Below, piece by piece: positions 1-8,746 of a DNA stretch of 64,000 nucleotides. The notes beneath the pieces were generated by a model. That model searched no databases, had not been told where the DNA came from, and saw only the letters and a list, made by a program, of their open reading frames with translations. The stretch spans positions 1 through 64,000 of the forward strand of contig NZ_JACHZR010000004.1 in assembly GCF_014193695.1 (NCBI RefSeq). The letters run 5' to 3'. Numbering within the stretch: position 1 is the stretch's first letter; each line of letters begins with the position of its first letter. Source of the DNA: Rhizobium sp. BK316. GTDB lineage: Bacteria; Pseudomonadota; Alphaproteobacteria; Rhizobiales; Rhizobiaceae. Made by a program: the position numbers and the translations under genes.

Positions 1-254
1 TCGACGTCCCGCTCGTCGAGGCCGCCTCCCGGTATTTCCAGGAAGAACCTGCCCGCCGCATGCCGATATTGGCGAACGAGCAGAAGGCGATCGTCCGGGG
101 TGATCGCAACGATATTGACCCAATCGGGATAGGACATCACGTAATAGGGCGAAATCGTCACTCCGTCCGGCGTCAGGCAGTCGTCGGCACGTAAATTCAG
201 CCACCGATCCTGAAGGATCGTCCTGGTTTCGAGCACCTTCCAGCCGTCGTCCAT
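1..254 (-). CDS. Nudix hydrolase, ADP-ribose pyrophosphatase-like (3' end cut by window edge)
   Basis: The first 84 residues are visible, starting at the ATG at 252-254, and the frame runs open off the left edge. Residues 59-71 (LVRQYRHAAGRFF) followed by EIPGGGLDERD are the lead-in and start of a Nudix box as found in ADP-ribose and nucleoside-diphosphate-sugar pyrophosphatases. The catalytic REXXEE part lies outside the window. These enzymes hydrolyse nucleoside diphosphates linked to another group and act as cytosolic housecleaning enzymes. The gene is divergent from the GNAT gene at 356, with about 100 bp between them. The exact substrate cannot be given. Confidence 0.85.
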   Translation of the reverse strand, partial: MDDGWKVLETRTILQDRWLNLRADDCLTPDGVTISPYYVMSYPDWVNIVAITPDDRLLLVRQYRHAAGRFFLEIPGGGLDERDV

Positions 255-355
255 GCAAGATTCCCCTGTTTTCGATCTCTTGGATCCCGGACAATAGCGT
301 ATGTCCGTTTTTTTTGAGTAGCGGAAATGCTGCAGCCGTGTGAGACGTCGATTTC

Positions 356-904
356 ATGAACCGTCTCTGCTATCGATCGGCTTTTGCCGAGCCCCCCGCA
401 TCGATGGTCCGTCTTCTCGTCACCTATATGGAACAGCTTGTGCCCCCGTCCGGCGTTGCGTTGTCATCTCCCGTCGCGGCCGCCGGCATCGCCAGGGAGC
501 GTCCCGATGCGGAGGGCTATCTTCAGCTTTATCGATCCGTCGGGATGCCGCTGCAATGGAACGAGCGTCTGCGGATGACAAGGGAAGGCCTGTTGGCGTT
601 CCTGCGCAGCAGTTCCACCGCTCTCTACATTCTGCGGCATGACGGACGATCCGTCGGGCTGTGCGAGTTTACGGGCGTCGGCGAAAGGGAGGTGGAGCTG
701 AAGCACTTTGGCCTCATTCCCGAGGTCCAGGGCCGTCGTCTCGGGCCTTATCTTCTGGATTGGTCGCTGCGGGCTATATGGGCTTATCTGCCTGACCGCG
801 TGTGGCTCCGCACCGACACCTGGGATCACCCGAAAGCCAAAGCCACCTACGAGCGCATCGGCTTCAGGGCCTATGCCGAAGTCTGGGAAGAGTTTGCGGA
901 CTGA
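356..904 (+). CDS. GNAT family N-acetyltransferase
   Basis: The 182-residue protein has a GNAT core. Residues near 120-140 (a beta strand VELKHFGLIPE followed by QGRRLGPYLL) form motif A, where the Q-G-R-R-L-G loop binds the acetyl-CoA pyrophosphate. The C-terminal strand around KATYERIGFRAY is the usual motif B end. It transfers an acetyl group from acetyl-CoA to an amine, but the substrate is not evident. The ATG at 356 has only a weak purine-rich upstream region, so an internal Met start remains possible. It is divergent from the Nudix gene. Confidence 0.85.
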   Translation: MNRLCYRSAFAEPPASMVRLLVTYMEQLVPPSGVALSSPVAAAGIARERPDAEGYLQLYRSVGMPLQWNERLRMTREGLLAFLRSSSTALYILRHDGRSVGLCEFTGVGEREVELKHFGLIPEVQGRRLGPYLLDWSLRAIWAYLPDRVWLRTDTWDHPKAKATYERIGFRAYAEVWEEFAD

Positions 905-990
905 TCCTGCGTCGCAAGCCATCGCCTGCCACGGCAAGCCGGGGCAGGGTGCGTGCCCCCTGAAAGAGCACGCACACCATCAATTGACGA

Positions 991-1737
991 TCAGCGAAAG
1001 CCGCCGGCGGCGGTCAGTCGCTCGCCGGTCAGCCAGCCGGCGTCGTCGGAGGCGAGGAAGACCGCGATCCTGGCGATATCGTCGGGCTGGCCGATGCGCC
1101 CGAGCGGGGTCTGGGCCACGGTGGTGTGCTCCAAATCGGAGCCGATGACGCCTATGCTATGCGTGCCTTCGGTCTCGATAATGCCGGGCAGGATGGCGTT
1201 GACGCGGATCTTGCGCGGGCCGAGTTCATTGGCAAGCACGCTGTTGATGGCGTCCACCGCTCCCTTGGTCCCGGCATAGACGGCGGTGGCTGGCGGAGCC
1301 ATGCTGGTCACCACGGAGGAAATGTTGATGATGCTGCCGCCCTCGCCAATGTGTTTGACGGCGGCCTGGGTGGTCAGCAGGAGGCCGAGTACGTTCACGT
1401 TGAACTGGCGGTGATAGTGTTCCTCGGTAATCTCGTCGATCGCCCCGAATTCGTAAACGCCGGAATTGTTGACCAGCACGTCGAGACGGCCGAATTCCTT
1501 GATCGCAGCGTCGATCAATCCCTGTGCCTGCTCGGCCTTCGAAACATCGCCCTGTACCGCGATGGCCTTGCCGCCGGCGGCCGTGATCGTCTCGACGACG
1601 GCGTCTGCACCCGCCTTGCTCGAGGCGTAGTTCACCACCACTTTTGCACCCTCTGCGGCGAGCGCCCTGGCAATCGCAGCGCCGATCCCCTTGGAGGCTC
1701 CTGTCACGACGGCGACTTTTCCAGCAAGCTTAGACAT
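991..1737 (-). CDS. SDR family oxidoreductase (FabG-like, NAD(P)-dependent)
   Basis: This is a classical short-chain dehydrogenase of 248 residues, the usual length. The cofactor loop TGASKGIG is at residues 12-19, NNSG at 90-93, and the catalytic Ser141, Tyr154 and Lys158 (YAGTK) are in place. It should interconvert a carbonyl and an alcohol in the cytosol. It is divergent from a small ArsR-type regulator at 1846, with 108 bp between the start codons, so that regulator is the likely controller. The substrate is unknown; FabG-like proteins next to regulators often act on quinones or xenobiotic carbonyls. Confidence 0.92.
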   Translation of the reverse strand: MSKLAGKVAVVTGASKGIGAAIARALAAEGAKVVVNYASSKAGADAVVETITAAGGKAIAVQGDVSKAEQAQGLIDAAIKEFGRLDVLVNNSGVYEFGAIDEITEEHYHRQFNVNVLGLLLTTQAAVKHIGEGGSIINISSVVTSMAPPATAVYAGTKGAVDAINSVLANELGPRKIRVNAILPGIIETEGTHSIGVIGSDLEHTTVAQTPLGRIGQPDDIARIAVFLASDDAGWLTGERLTAAGGFR

Positions 1738-1845
1738 ATCAGTTCCTTTCGACCCGGAGTGCCGCCGGGAGTGACGGCTTTCGTTCCGTAGTTCAGAAAT
1801 TCGGAACTGTTGATCATGATATCAAGTGGCCCTATATAAAAAATC

Positions 1846-2190
1846 ATGAGACCGCTCTTTCACCCAGCCATCGAGGACTTGAAGCCGGAAGCGATCCTCT
1901 ATGCGCTCTCCGATCCCGAGCGCGTGGCGATCTTCGCACAGATCGCGGGCGTCGGCTCCAGCGGCACGTGCACTGCGCTTGCCAATCTGGGCGGGCGTGT
2001 CATCCCCAAATCATCGCTGTCGCAGCATATGAAAGTGCTGCGTGAGGCCGGCCTCATCCGGGGCGAGCGTCATGGCGTGGAGATGCGCAACCATTCGCGC
2101 TGCCAGGAAGTGGATCAGCGCTTCCCCGGTCTTATCGCGGCCATCCTCAGCGCTTACGGGCGGCGGCCGGAGGAGACGAACGCAGGGTGA
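1846..2190 (+). CDS. ArsR-type winged-helix transcriptional regulator
   Basis: The 114-residue protein is the length of a single winged-helix domain. The segment around residues 54-76 (KSSLSQHMKVLREAGLI followed by a basic wing) is the recognition helix and wing of the ArsR/SmtB fold. No metal-binding cysteine pair is present in the helix, so it is probably not a metal sensor. It is divergent from the SDR gene at 991-1737 and most likely represses it; the shared 108-bp spacer contains AT-rich promoter-like sequence. The ligand is unknown. Confidence 0.85.
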   Translation: MRPLFHPAIEDLKPEAILYALSDPERVAIFAQIAGVGSSGTCTALANLGGRVIPKSSLSQHMKVLREAGLIRGERHGVEMRNHSRCQEVDQRFPGLIAAILSAYGRRPEETNAG

Positions 2191-2217
2191 GCCAGACGGT
2201 CAAGGTATGACGTGCGC

Positions 2218-2236
2218 GCCTGAGAAAGTCTCAGGC
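2218..2236. terminator. Hairpin between convergent genes
   Basis: A perfect 8-bp stem (GCCTGAGA at 2218-2225, TCTCAGGC at 2229-2236) closes a 3-nt loop. It sits in the 65-bp gap between the convergent ends of the ArsR-type gene and the large regulator gene, where a bidirectional terminator is expected. There is no strong T-run on either side, so termination strength is uncertain. Confidence 0.55.
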
Positions 2237-2255
2237 ACCAGACCGCCCGCCATGT

Positions 2256-5117
2256 CTAAAGGTGTGCGAATGAGGCGAGCAGGTCGGCCGCGACGACAAG
2301 ATCGTGCGTTTCGAACCCTTCCGTGAAGTCATCATAGACGGGCTGCAGCATCTTGCGTGCATCATGCGCCCGCGACGAGACATGCCGGAGCCTTGCGAGA
2401 TCGCAGGCCGATCGCAATCGCCACGACAAGGCGCCGATTTCCTGGGCCAGCGCGATCGACTCGATGAGAAGCGTCTCCGCCTCATCAGGCCGGACCTCGG
2501 CCATTAGAATCGAGGCCCGGATGCGCAGAAGCTCGGGAACGCACCACTGCTCGTTCTGCGCATGGGCGCAATCGAGCGCTTCCTGGATGGTGGCGGCGGC
2601 CTCCACCAGGCGGCCGCACTTGGCCAATGCGTCCGCAAAGCCGCCGAGATAAAAAGGGAACCGTGCCAGATGCCGGATGGCGCGGAACTCCCCGACAGCT
2701 TGCTCGAGCAGACCCAGTCCTTCGGCCGACGTGTCGCCCTGAGCGCATACCACGACACCGCGACAGAAGATGGCGACCGGTCGCCAGATGACGATGCCAT
2801 GCCGTACGATCTGCTCGTCGAGCATCGCGGCAATACGGCCGCAGTCCTGGAAACGTCTGCTCATGAGGAAGGTAAGGCTCGCCCATGCGAGCGCATTGCT
2901 CAGAGAAAGCTCATGCCCGGTCTTTCGCGCGAGCGCGATCGTCACTTCCGTCGTCTGCACGGCCGTGTCGGCGAAACCCGTAAGCCACTGTATGTGCGAC
3001 AGGATGTTCCCGACGTCGACATTTCTGTCATACAGGAAACGCGCGAACCGCGGGTCGTTGGAGTCCTTCAAATAGTTTCCGTAAAAGCGTTCGATGCGTT
3101 GCCGGGCGCCTTCAAACCTGCCTATGAACAGGTCGGCTACGGCCAGATGCGTCTCGCCGGCCGGCAATGCGGAAGGGTCCGCCGCGGCGGCGACTGAAAC
3201 GAAGGTTTCAAGCGTTGCGATGCCGGCATCGTGTTCGCCGCCGAACAGTTGATATGTTCCGATCATCCGCAGGCAACGGAGTTGATGGTCGACATCGCCG
3301 ATCCGAACGGCAATTTCCAGCGCCCGTCGCATGGCGTCCATTGCCTCGGGTATGGCGCCGCGCATGAACATCGTGGCGCCTGCGAACGACACCTGAAGCT
3401 GCATCTCGGCCGCCGTTCCGACAAGTCCGGCTGCATCCAGTTCCTCAAGCGCCCGCGCTACGCGAATGCGGCATTCTTCGGTAAGAGAGAAGTGGTTCCA
3501 GAGCAGGCATCCCGCGACAGAGAGCCGGATGTGCAGCGATCTATCCGCGGCAGCCCCTCCGGTCCAGTCCAGCGCCGAGCGCAGGTCGTCGAGCGTGCCT
3601 CCATAGGCGCGTGCCCAATCCGGGGCAGGGCGGATGGCCCACTCGCTCGCTGCGCGCTCCAGAACCGCACAAATATGCTCCGCATGCCGGCGGCGGACGA
3701 TCTCCTCCTCGCCGCTCGATTGCAGTCGTTCGAGACAGTAGGCGCGCGTCGTATCCAGCAGGCGATAGACAAGCTTGTCGGCAACGACATCCACGGAAAG
3801 CAGAGACTTTGCGACGAGGTTGGCCACGTCATCGATCACCCGCACCCGTTCGACATCCTCACCGGCAACGGCGCAGGCCGAATCGAGATCGAACGAACCG
3901 GCAAGGACCGACAGTCGGCGCATGACCGCGCATTCGCCCTGCGAGAGAAGATCATAGCTCCAGTCGATCACTGCCGCCAGTGTGCGATGGCGCTCGGGTC
4001 CGGCGCGATGCCCGCTCAGCAGCCGAAATCGATCGTCCAGATGCGCGAGCAGTCCGTCCGTGCCGAAGGAATCCACGCGCGTCGCCGCAAGTTCGATCGC
4101 CAATGCAAGACCATCGAGCCGCCGGCAAATCTCCGCGACCGTCACTGCATTGGCGTCGCTCAGTTCGAACGACTCGAGCCTGTCGGTCGCGCGATCCACG
4201 AAGAGCTGAATGGCGGGATACGTGAGCGCTTCGGCTGCTTTCAAGTCGGACGACGCGGGCGGCGCGTCCAGCCCCGACAGCCTGCGGACGCGTTCGCCTC
4301 TCACGCGGAGCGGCTCCCGGCTGGTGGCGAGAATCCTGATGCGTGGCGCTTCGGCCAGTATCCGATCCGCACAGAAGGCCGCCGCTTCGATGATATGTTC
4401 GCAACTATCGAACAGGAGGAGCATCTCGCAATCGCGGAGATAGCTGCCTAAGGCAGCCAGCATATCCGCTGAGTGCGTTGCCAGACCGATTGCACTCGCA
4501 ATGGCAAAGGGCACAAGCGAGGGATCCTTCAACGGCGCCAGATCGATCAGCCAAACGCCGTCTCCGAACGACCCGATCTTCTGCTCGGCGACGGCCAGCG
4601 CAACCGTCGTTTTTCCAATGCCGCCGGCACCGACGACCGAAACCAGCCGGGATGCGTGCAAATCGCGCCTGACGCCTTCGATCGCATCAGCCCGCCCGAA
4701 GACTCTCGTGGTGGCGATCGGCAAATTGTGTCTCCGTATTGCCGCGGCCGTCGAGGATGGCGCGAAGCCAGACAATCCATTGACTGCGACTGGCGCGATG
4801 AACCGGTAGCCCCGGCCCGTAACGGTGGCTATGTATTGCGCGGCCCCAATGCCATCGCCGAGGGCTCGTCTCAAGGCAGCCATGTTGACCTTGAGGTTGC
4901 CATCATCGACGACAACGTTCGGCCAGACGCGCGCCATCAACTCGCTCTTGTTCACGAGTTCGCCCGGGCGCTCAACCATGACCGTCAGGATGTCAAGCGC
5001 GCGGCCTCCTATCCGAACCGGGGCATCGCCTTGCAAGAGCAGCTGGCGGTCTGGAATGAGCACGAAAGGCCCAAAGGAGAAGGATCGGGAAGGCCGCTCG
5101 TCAAGGTCGCTCGTCAC
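2256..5117 (-). CDS. Winged-helix/AAA-like ATPase transcriptional regulator with helical-repeat C-terminus
   Basis: This is a 953-residue fusion. Residues about 12-108 form an OmpR/PhoB-type winged helix ending in a GYRF motif. Residues 162-171 (VGAGGIGKTT) are a Walker A loop, and LLLFDSCEH near 233-241 is a Walker B-like strand. The second half is alpha-helical and TPR-like. Such STAND-type regulators bind DNA at the N-terminus and sense a ligand or protein through the helical repeats, with nucleotide binding as the switch. The GTG start is chosen for its upstream AAGGAAAAAG. It is divergent from the PfpI-to-MFS gene run starting at 5702, which is its most likely target. Confidence 0.88.
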   Translation of the reverse strand: MTSDLDERPSRSFSFGPFVLIPDRQLLLQGDAPVRIGGRALDILTVMVERPGELVNKSELMARVWPNVVVDDGNLKVNMAALRRALGDGIGAAQYIATVTGRGYRFIAPVAVNGLSGFAPSSTAAAIRRHNLPIATTRVFGRADAIEGVRRDLHASRLVSVVGAGGIGKTTVALAVAEQKIGSFGDGVWLIDLAPLKDPSLVPFAIASAIGLATHSADMLAALGSYLRDCEMLLLFDSCEHIIEAAAFCADRILAEAPRIRILATSREPLRVRGERVRRLSGLDAPPASSDLKAAEALTYPAIQLFVDRATDRLESFELSDANAVTVAEICRRLDGLALAIELAATRVDSFGTDGLLAHLDDRFRLLSGHRAGPERHRTLAAVIDWSYDLLSQGECAVMRRLSVLAGSFDLDSACAVAGEDVERVRVIDDVANLVAKSLLSVDVVADKLVYRLLDTTRAYCLERLQSSGEEEIVRRRHAEHICAVLERAASEWAIRPAPDWARAYGGTLDDLRSALDWTGGAAADRSLHIRLSVAGCLLWNHFSLTEECRIRVARALEELDAAGLVGTAAEMQLQVSFAGATMFMRGAIPEAMDAMRRALEIAVRIGDVDHQLRCLRMIGTYQLFGGEHDAGIATLETFVSVAAAADPSALPAGETHLAVADLFIGRFEGARQRIERFYGNYLKDSNDPRFARFLYDRNVDVGNILSHIQWLTGFADTAVQTTEVTIALARKTGHELSLSNALAWASLTFLMSRRFQDCGRIAAMLDEQIVRHGIVIWRPVAIFCRGVVVCAQGDTSAEGLGLLEQAVGEFRAIRHLARFPFYLGGFADALAKCGRLVEAAATIQEALDCAHAQNEQWCVPELLRIRASILMAEVRPDEAETLLIESIALAQEIGALSWRLRSACDLARLRHVSSRAHDARKMLQPVYDDFTEGFETHDLVVAADLLASFAHL

Positions 5118-5544
5118 AATCTTTTTCCTTCGATGAAGGCCACGAGATCAGAGAAAAGTCTCGCCGTCCGCATCGTCGAAGCTGGCGTGGGTCGGAGCGG
5201 CGGAGCTCATAACCAAATTTTACCAAAATTAACGAGCGGCAGATGGCATACACATGTAGATTGGCTGCGTAAGCATAAATCCGGTGCCCCCGAGCATTGA
5301 TAGTCTTGCGTAAAGGGCGTGGCCCTGATTGCACGGTAGAACACTGCGGTCGCCCAGGCGGCCAACTATTCAGCATGTCAGTGATACAATCCGACGGCAC
5401 AGATGTCTTTGGCGCAGTCTAAGATGCCAAGCTCCCGCCGGCTGTCAATATAGTATTAAAACGCGATCAGGGGGCACGGACCAAGTGTCCTGCATTGCCA
5501 GGCGGTGACGAGTTGGCGGATCGAGACCGGATGCCCCCGGCCAT

Positions 5545-5585
5545 GTCACTCGTCGCTGCCCAAAGACCGCACGTAAGCGAGTGAC
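5545..5585. repeat. Inverted repeat, possible operator (outer)
   Basis: GTCACTCG at 5545-5552 is repeated as its exact reverse complement CGAGTGAC at 5578-5585, separated by 25 nt. It lies about 120-160 bp before the PfpI start codon. It could be a two-site operator for the divergent winged-helix regulator; that is inference. Confidence 0.45.
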
Positions 5586-5602
5586 CTCGAACGCGCGAGG
5601 TC
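5583..5602. repeat. Perfect 7-bp inverted repeat, possible operator (inner)
   Basis: GACCTCG at 5583-5589 faces CGAGGTC at 5596-5602 across 6 nt (aacgcg). It overlaps the right arm of the preceding inverted repeat and lies 100 bp before the PfpI start codon. It is either an operator or a leader hairpin; no T-run follows, so it is unlikely to be a terminator. Confidence 0.5.
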
Positions 5603-5701
5603 GCCTTTATGGGAACTGCGATGGGGATTGCGGGCACCCTTGGCCGGAATCCGCCCTTAGCCGGAATCTCCGGCAGCATCGTCATTCAATCGGGGAAAGC
5701 C

Positions 5702-6376
5702 ATGACAAAACACGTCTTGTTCATCGTCACCAACGCATCCGTGATCGGCCCGCACAGTCGCAAGACCGGCTTCTTTTTCGCCGAGGTCGCTCATCCCTAC
5801 GATGTGCTCGACAAGGCCGGGATCGCAATCGAGTTTGCCTCACCCGCCGGGGGATGGACGCCGTATGACGCGTATGACGAGAAGGACCCTGCTCAGAAGG
5901 GATTTCTCGAGAGCAAGGCCTTTCGTCGCCTCAATCACAGCCGCAAGTTAGCCGAGGTGGACGCCGCGGATTACGACGCCATCCTGATCCCCGGCGGCCT
6001 CGGGCCGATGGTGGATATCCAGCGCAACGCGGACGTCCAGAGGGCTGTCGTGCGCGCCTGGACAACGGGCAAGCTCGTGAGTGCTGTTTGTCACGGTCCG
6101 TGCTCATTGCTCGGCGTGGACCTCGGTGACGGCACGCCGTTCGTGCGCGGCAAGAAGCTCACATCCTTCTCGAAAAAGGAGGAATATGACTATGCACGAG
6201 ATGACGTGCCCTATGAACTCGAGGACGCATTGAGGGCGGAAGGCGCCGAGTACTCGTCTGCGTCCAACTGGGAACCTCACGTTGTCGTCGATGGCCGCCT
6301 CATCACCGGCCAGAATCCCGCTTCGGCGGGACCGCTCGCACAACGGCTGCTCGCCGCTCTGAAGGAGCGGGCGTAA
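5702..6376 (+). CDS. DJ-1/PfpI family protein (type 1 glutamine amidotransferase-like)
   Basis: The protein is 224 residues from the ATG at 5702; the frame is open further upstream, but this Met has a GGGGAAAG ribosome site and matches the family N-terminus. The nucleophile elbow AVCHGPC places Cys130 and His131, and Glu28 (FFFAEVAHPYDV) is the conserved acidic partner. The arrangement matches Hsp31/glyoxalase III-type members, which convert methylglyoxal to lactate without cofactor, more than PfpI proteases. It is first in a same-strand run with a monooxygenase, a hydrolase, an alcohol dehydrogenase and an exporter, suggesting aldehyde or electrophile defence. Confidence 0.88.
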   Translation: MTKHVLFIVTNASVIGPHSRKTGFFFAEVAHPYDVLDKAGIAIEFASPAGGWTPYDAYDEKDPAQKGFLESKAFRRLNHSRKLAEVDAADYDAILIPGGLGPMVDIQRNADVQRAVVRAWTTGKLVSAVCHGPCSLLGVDLGDGTPFVRGKKLTSFSKKEEYDYARDDVPYELEDALRAEGAEYSSASNWEPHVVVDGRLITGQNPASAGPLAQRLLAALKERA

Positions 6377-6469
6377 GTCTCTCGGCACCGCGGGGCATGT
6401 CGCCGCGACCGGCCCTCTTGCCGGCAGGAGCCGACATTGCGCGGCTCGCGTCTCAGATAGGAATGAACC

Positions 6470-6766
6470 ATGTCCACTCGCATGAAGATCGTGGGTATCC
6501 TGACCGCGCGCCCTGGCAAGGCATCCGAACTCGGAGCGTTTCTTTCGGCAATGCGAATCCGAAGCCGGGCCGAGCCCGGAAATCTGCGGTGGGATATCTG
6601 GCGAGACAAGGCCAATCCTGACCGCTTCGTGCTCGATGAGCTTTATGCCGACAAAGCGGCCGTCGCTGCGCATCGCGATGCTGCGCACTTCAAGGACTAT
6701 GCCGCCAAGATCGGCGATCTCGCCGACCGGACACCGATCACTCTCGACCCGGTCGAGGTCGATTAA
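6470..6766 (+). CDS. Antibiotic biosynthesis monooxygenase (ABM) domain protein, putative quinol monooxygenase
   Basis: The 98-residue protein is one ferredoxin-like ABM domain. The N-terminal strand (KIVGILTARPGK), central WDIWRDKANPDRFVLDELY and the HRDAAHFKDY helix are typical of YgiN-like proteins. Those are dimeric cofactor-free oxygenases acting on quinols or aromatic compounds. It follows the DJ-1 gene by 93 bp and precedes the exported hydrolase by 18 bp, so it is probably cotranscribed at least with the latter. The substrate is unknown. Confidence 0.85.
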   Translation: MSTRMKIVGILTARPGKASELGAFLSAMRIRSRAEPGNLRWDIWRDKANPDRFVLDELYADKAAVAAHRDAAHFKDYAAKIGDLADRTPITLDPVEVD

Positions 6767-6784
6767 CCCAGGGGAGAAAATGCG

Positions 6785-7543
6785 ATGAAAAACGCGATAA
6801 CAGGATTGCTCACCGTCATGATCACAACCGCTTCCGCCGTCGTCGGCCACGCAGCCGACAAGCCTGTGTCCATCGTGCTGGTGCACGGCGCGTTCGTCGA
6901 TGCCTCGGGCTGGCAGCAGGTCCACGACATCCTTTCCGCCGAGGGCTACGAGGTACTGGCCGTCCAGAATCCCACGATTACCCTGCAGGGTGACGTCGAT
7001 GCCACCAGGCAGGTCATCGCCCGGGCCAGCAAGCCGGTGGTCCTTGTCGGCCATTCCTATGGCGGGGCCGTCATTACCGAGGCCGGCAGCCTGCCAAAGG
7101 TCAAGAGCCTGGTTTATCTCGCTGCATACGCGCTTCAAGCCGGCGAGTCGGTCTACGACATCGGCACGGCGCCGACGCCGGGCGAAGACAAGGCGCCGCT
7201 GCTTCCGCCAAGCGACGGATTTCTGTTGGTAGACTTTGCGAAGTTCCCGACATCCTTTGCAGCCGACGTCGATCCCGCCAAGACGAAGTTCATGGCCGAG
7301 TCTCAGGTTCCCTGGGGGCTCGGCGCTGTGCAGACAAAAATCACCACGCCGGCGTGGAAGGAAAAGCCCACCTACTTCATGGTGACAAAGAACGACCACA
7401 TGATCCCGCCCAGCCAGCAGCGTTCCATGGCAGCGCGTGCCGGCGCCAAGGTCGTTGAAATCGCCTCCAGCCACGCCGTGATGCTTTCGCATCCGCAGGA
7501 GGTGGCGGACTTTATCACCAGCGCGGCCGCGCCGACGAACTAA
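6785..7543 (+). CDS. Exported alpha/beta hydrolase
   Basis: The 252-residue protein begins with a signal peptide (about residues 1-24, cleavage after GHA). The oxyanion strand LVHGAFVD, the nucleophile elbow GHSYGG (Ser91), an acid in KNDHMIPP and a late His in SSHAVMLSHP complete the hydrolase triad. It resembles small esterases annotated as salicylate esterase or EstC-like, which would act in the periplasm. It lies 18 bp after the ABM gene and has a GGGGAGAA ribosome site. The natural ester is not known. Confidence 0.88.
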   Translation: MKNAITGLLTVMITTASAVVGHAADKPVSIVLVHGAFVDASGWQQVHDILSAEGYEVLAVQNPTITLQGDVDATRQVIARASKPVVLVGHSYGGAVITEAGSLPKVKSLVYLAAYALQAGESVYDIGTAPTPGEDKAPLLPPSDGFLLVDFAKFPTSFAADVDPAKTKFMAESQVPWGLGAVQTKITTPAWKEKPTYFMVTKNDHMIPPSQQRSMAARAGAKVVEIASSHAVMLSHPQEVADFITSAAAPTN

Positions 7544-7641
7544 GGCACGCCCATACCGTCTTAACGCCCTTGCGAAGAGTGCCGGAGGATTGAGCAGGCA
7601 GCCGTCGACGAAGCCAAGGTTATCGAGGAGAGGAGAAACGC

Positions 7642-8697
7642 ATGAGAGCCGCGCGCATACTCCAATATCACAAGCCGCTCGTCCTGGAAGACATAGCGGT
7701 TCCCGATATCAACGCGGACGAAGTTCTGGTCAAGGTTGCGGCATGCGGGATGTGCCGCTCCGACGTTCTTTTGGTCGACGGATTTTTCCAGAACTACGGC
7801 GATATTCCCCCGCCGGTTATCCCGGGCCATGAAATCACCGGCACGATCGAGAAGATTGGCGACGTCGTATCGAAGGCCGCGGGGCTGGAAGAGGGTGATC
7901 ACGTCGTGGTCGCGCCCGGATGGGGCGATGGCGTATGTCGCCATTGCCAGGTCGGCAACACGCATATCTGCGCCAATGTGCGTTGGCCCGGCTTCGGCAC
8001 CTATGGTGGCTTTGCGGAATATATTCCCGTTCCGGCACGCTACGTTATCAAGGTCGCGAAGCATTTGAAATTTGAAGAGCTTGCTCCGCTGACCGATGCC
8101 GGATTGACGCCCTATCGCGGCATCAAGAAGATCCGCGATGCCGGTGGCCTCGGACCTGATCGGGTGATCGGCGTGTTAGGCATCGGCGGGCTCGGTGCCT
8201 ATGCGGTCCAATATGCCAAGCTGCTTGGCGCTGGTGCGGCCGTCGTTGCATTCGCCCGCAATCCGGACAAGCTGGCCATCGCAAAGAGCTATGGCGCCGA
8301 CCACATCATCGATATCAAGGGCAAGTCCGCTGGCGATATCGGCAAGGAGCTCAAGAAGGCCACCGGGCAGGACAAGCTCGATGCGATCATCGATTGCGCC
8401 GGCGCGCGGGAGATGATGCAACTGGGGTTCGCCTTGTTGGCGATCAGTGGCCACTATGCGGATGTCGGCTTCATCGCCGATCGCATCGACATTCCGTTGT
8501 TCCCGCGAGTCTCCGGCGAGCAGACATTTCATGGGTCTTTCTGGGGTAATAACGCCGACCTCAGCGAGGTGATGGCGCTCGCCGCCGCAGGCAAAATCCA
8601 ACACACTATCAAGACAATCAGTTTCGATGAGATCAACGAATATCTCGATCTCCAGCGGGACAATAAAGTCGTCGGGCGGGCGGTCGTGAAGTTCTGA
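7642..8697 (+). CDS. Zinc-dependent alcohol dehydrogenase family protein
   Basis: This 351-residue medium-chain dehydrogenase binds catalytic zinc through Cys38 (ACGMCRSD), His63-Glu64 (PGHEITG) and a later Cys, and has a Rossmann loop GIGGLGAYA near 175. The structural zinc site shows only Cys99, Cys102 and Cys110; the first expected Cys is Asp96, so this site may be altered. It oxidises alcohols or reduces aldehydes with NAD(P). It has an upstream GAGGAGAGG ribosome site and follows the exported hydrolase by about 100 bp on the same strand. Confidence 0.92.
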   Translation: MRAARILQYHKPLVLEDIAVPDINADEVLVKVAACGMCRSDVLLVDGFFQNYGDIPPPVIPGHEITGTIEKIGDVVSKAAGLEEGDHVVVAPGWGDGVCRHCQVGNTHICANVRWPGFGTYGGFAEYIPVPARYVIKVAKHLKFEELAPLTDAGLTPYRGIKKIRDAGGLGPDRVIGVLGIGGLGAYAVQYAKLLGAGAAVVAFARNPDKLAIAKSYGADHIIDIKGKSAGDIGKELKKATGQDKLDAIIDCAGAREMMQLGFALLAISGHYADVGFIADRIDIPLFPRVSGEQTFHGSFWGNNADLSEVMALAAAGKIQHTIKTISFDEINEYLDLQRDNKVVGRAVVKF

Positions 8698-8746
8698 TGC
8701 CGTCAAGGCCCAATGCAGCCGCCGAGCAATGCACAGGAGTTTGAAC

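Larger units (their letters stand above)
5118..5701. promoter_or_regulatory. Long divergent intergenic region
   Basis: These 584 bp separate the large regulator gene from the PfpI gene, and no convincing gene was found. The middle is AT-richer, with promoter-like TATAGTATTAAA around 5449-5460. The right part carries two inverted repeats, listed separately. The length and contents fit a control region for both directions. Confidence 0.5.

Noticed and set aside
3231..4451. 406-residue open frame on the plus strand
   Set aside because: It lies inside the large regulator gene on the opposite strand, whose winged-helix and Walker motifs are clear. The plus-strand product shows no recognisable motif and looks like an antisense frame of a GC-rich gene.
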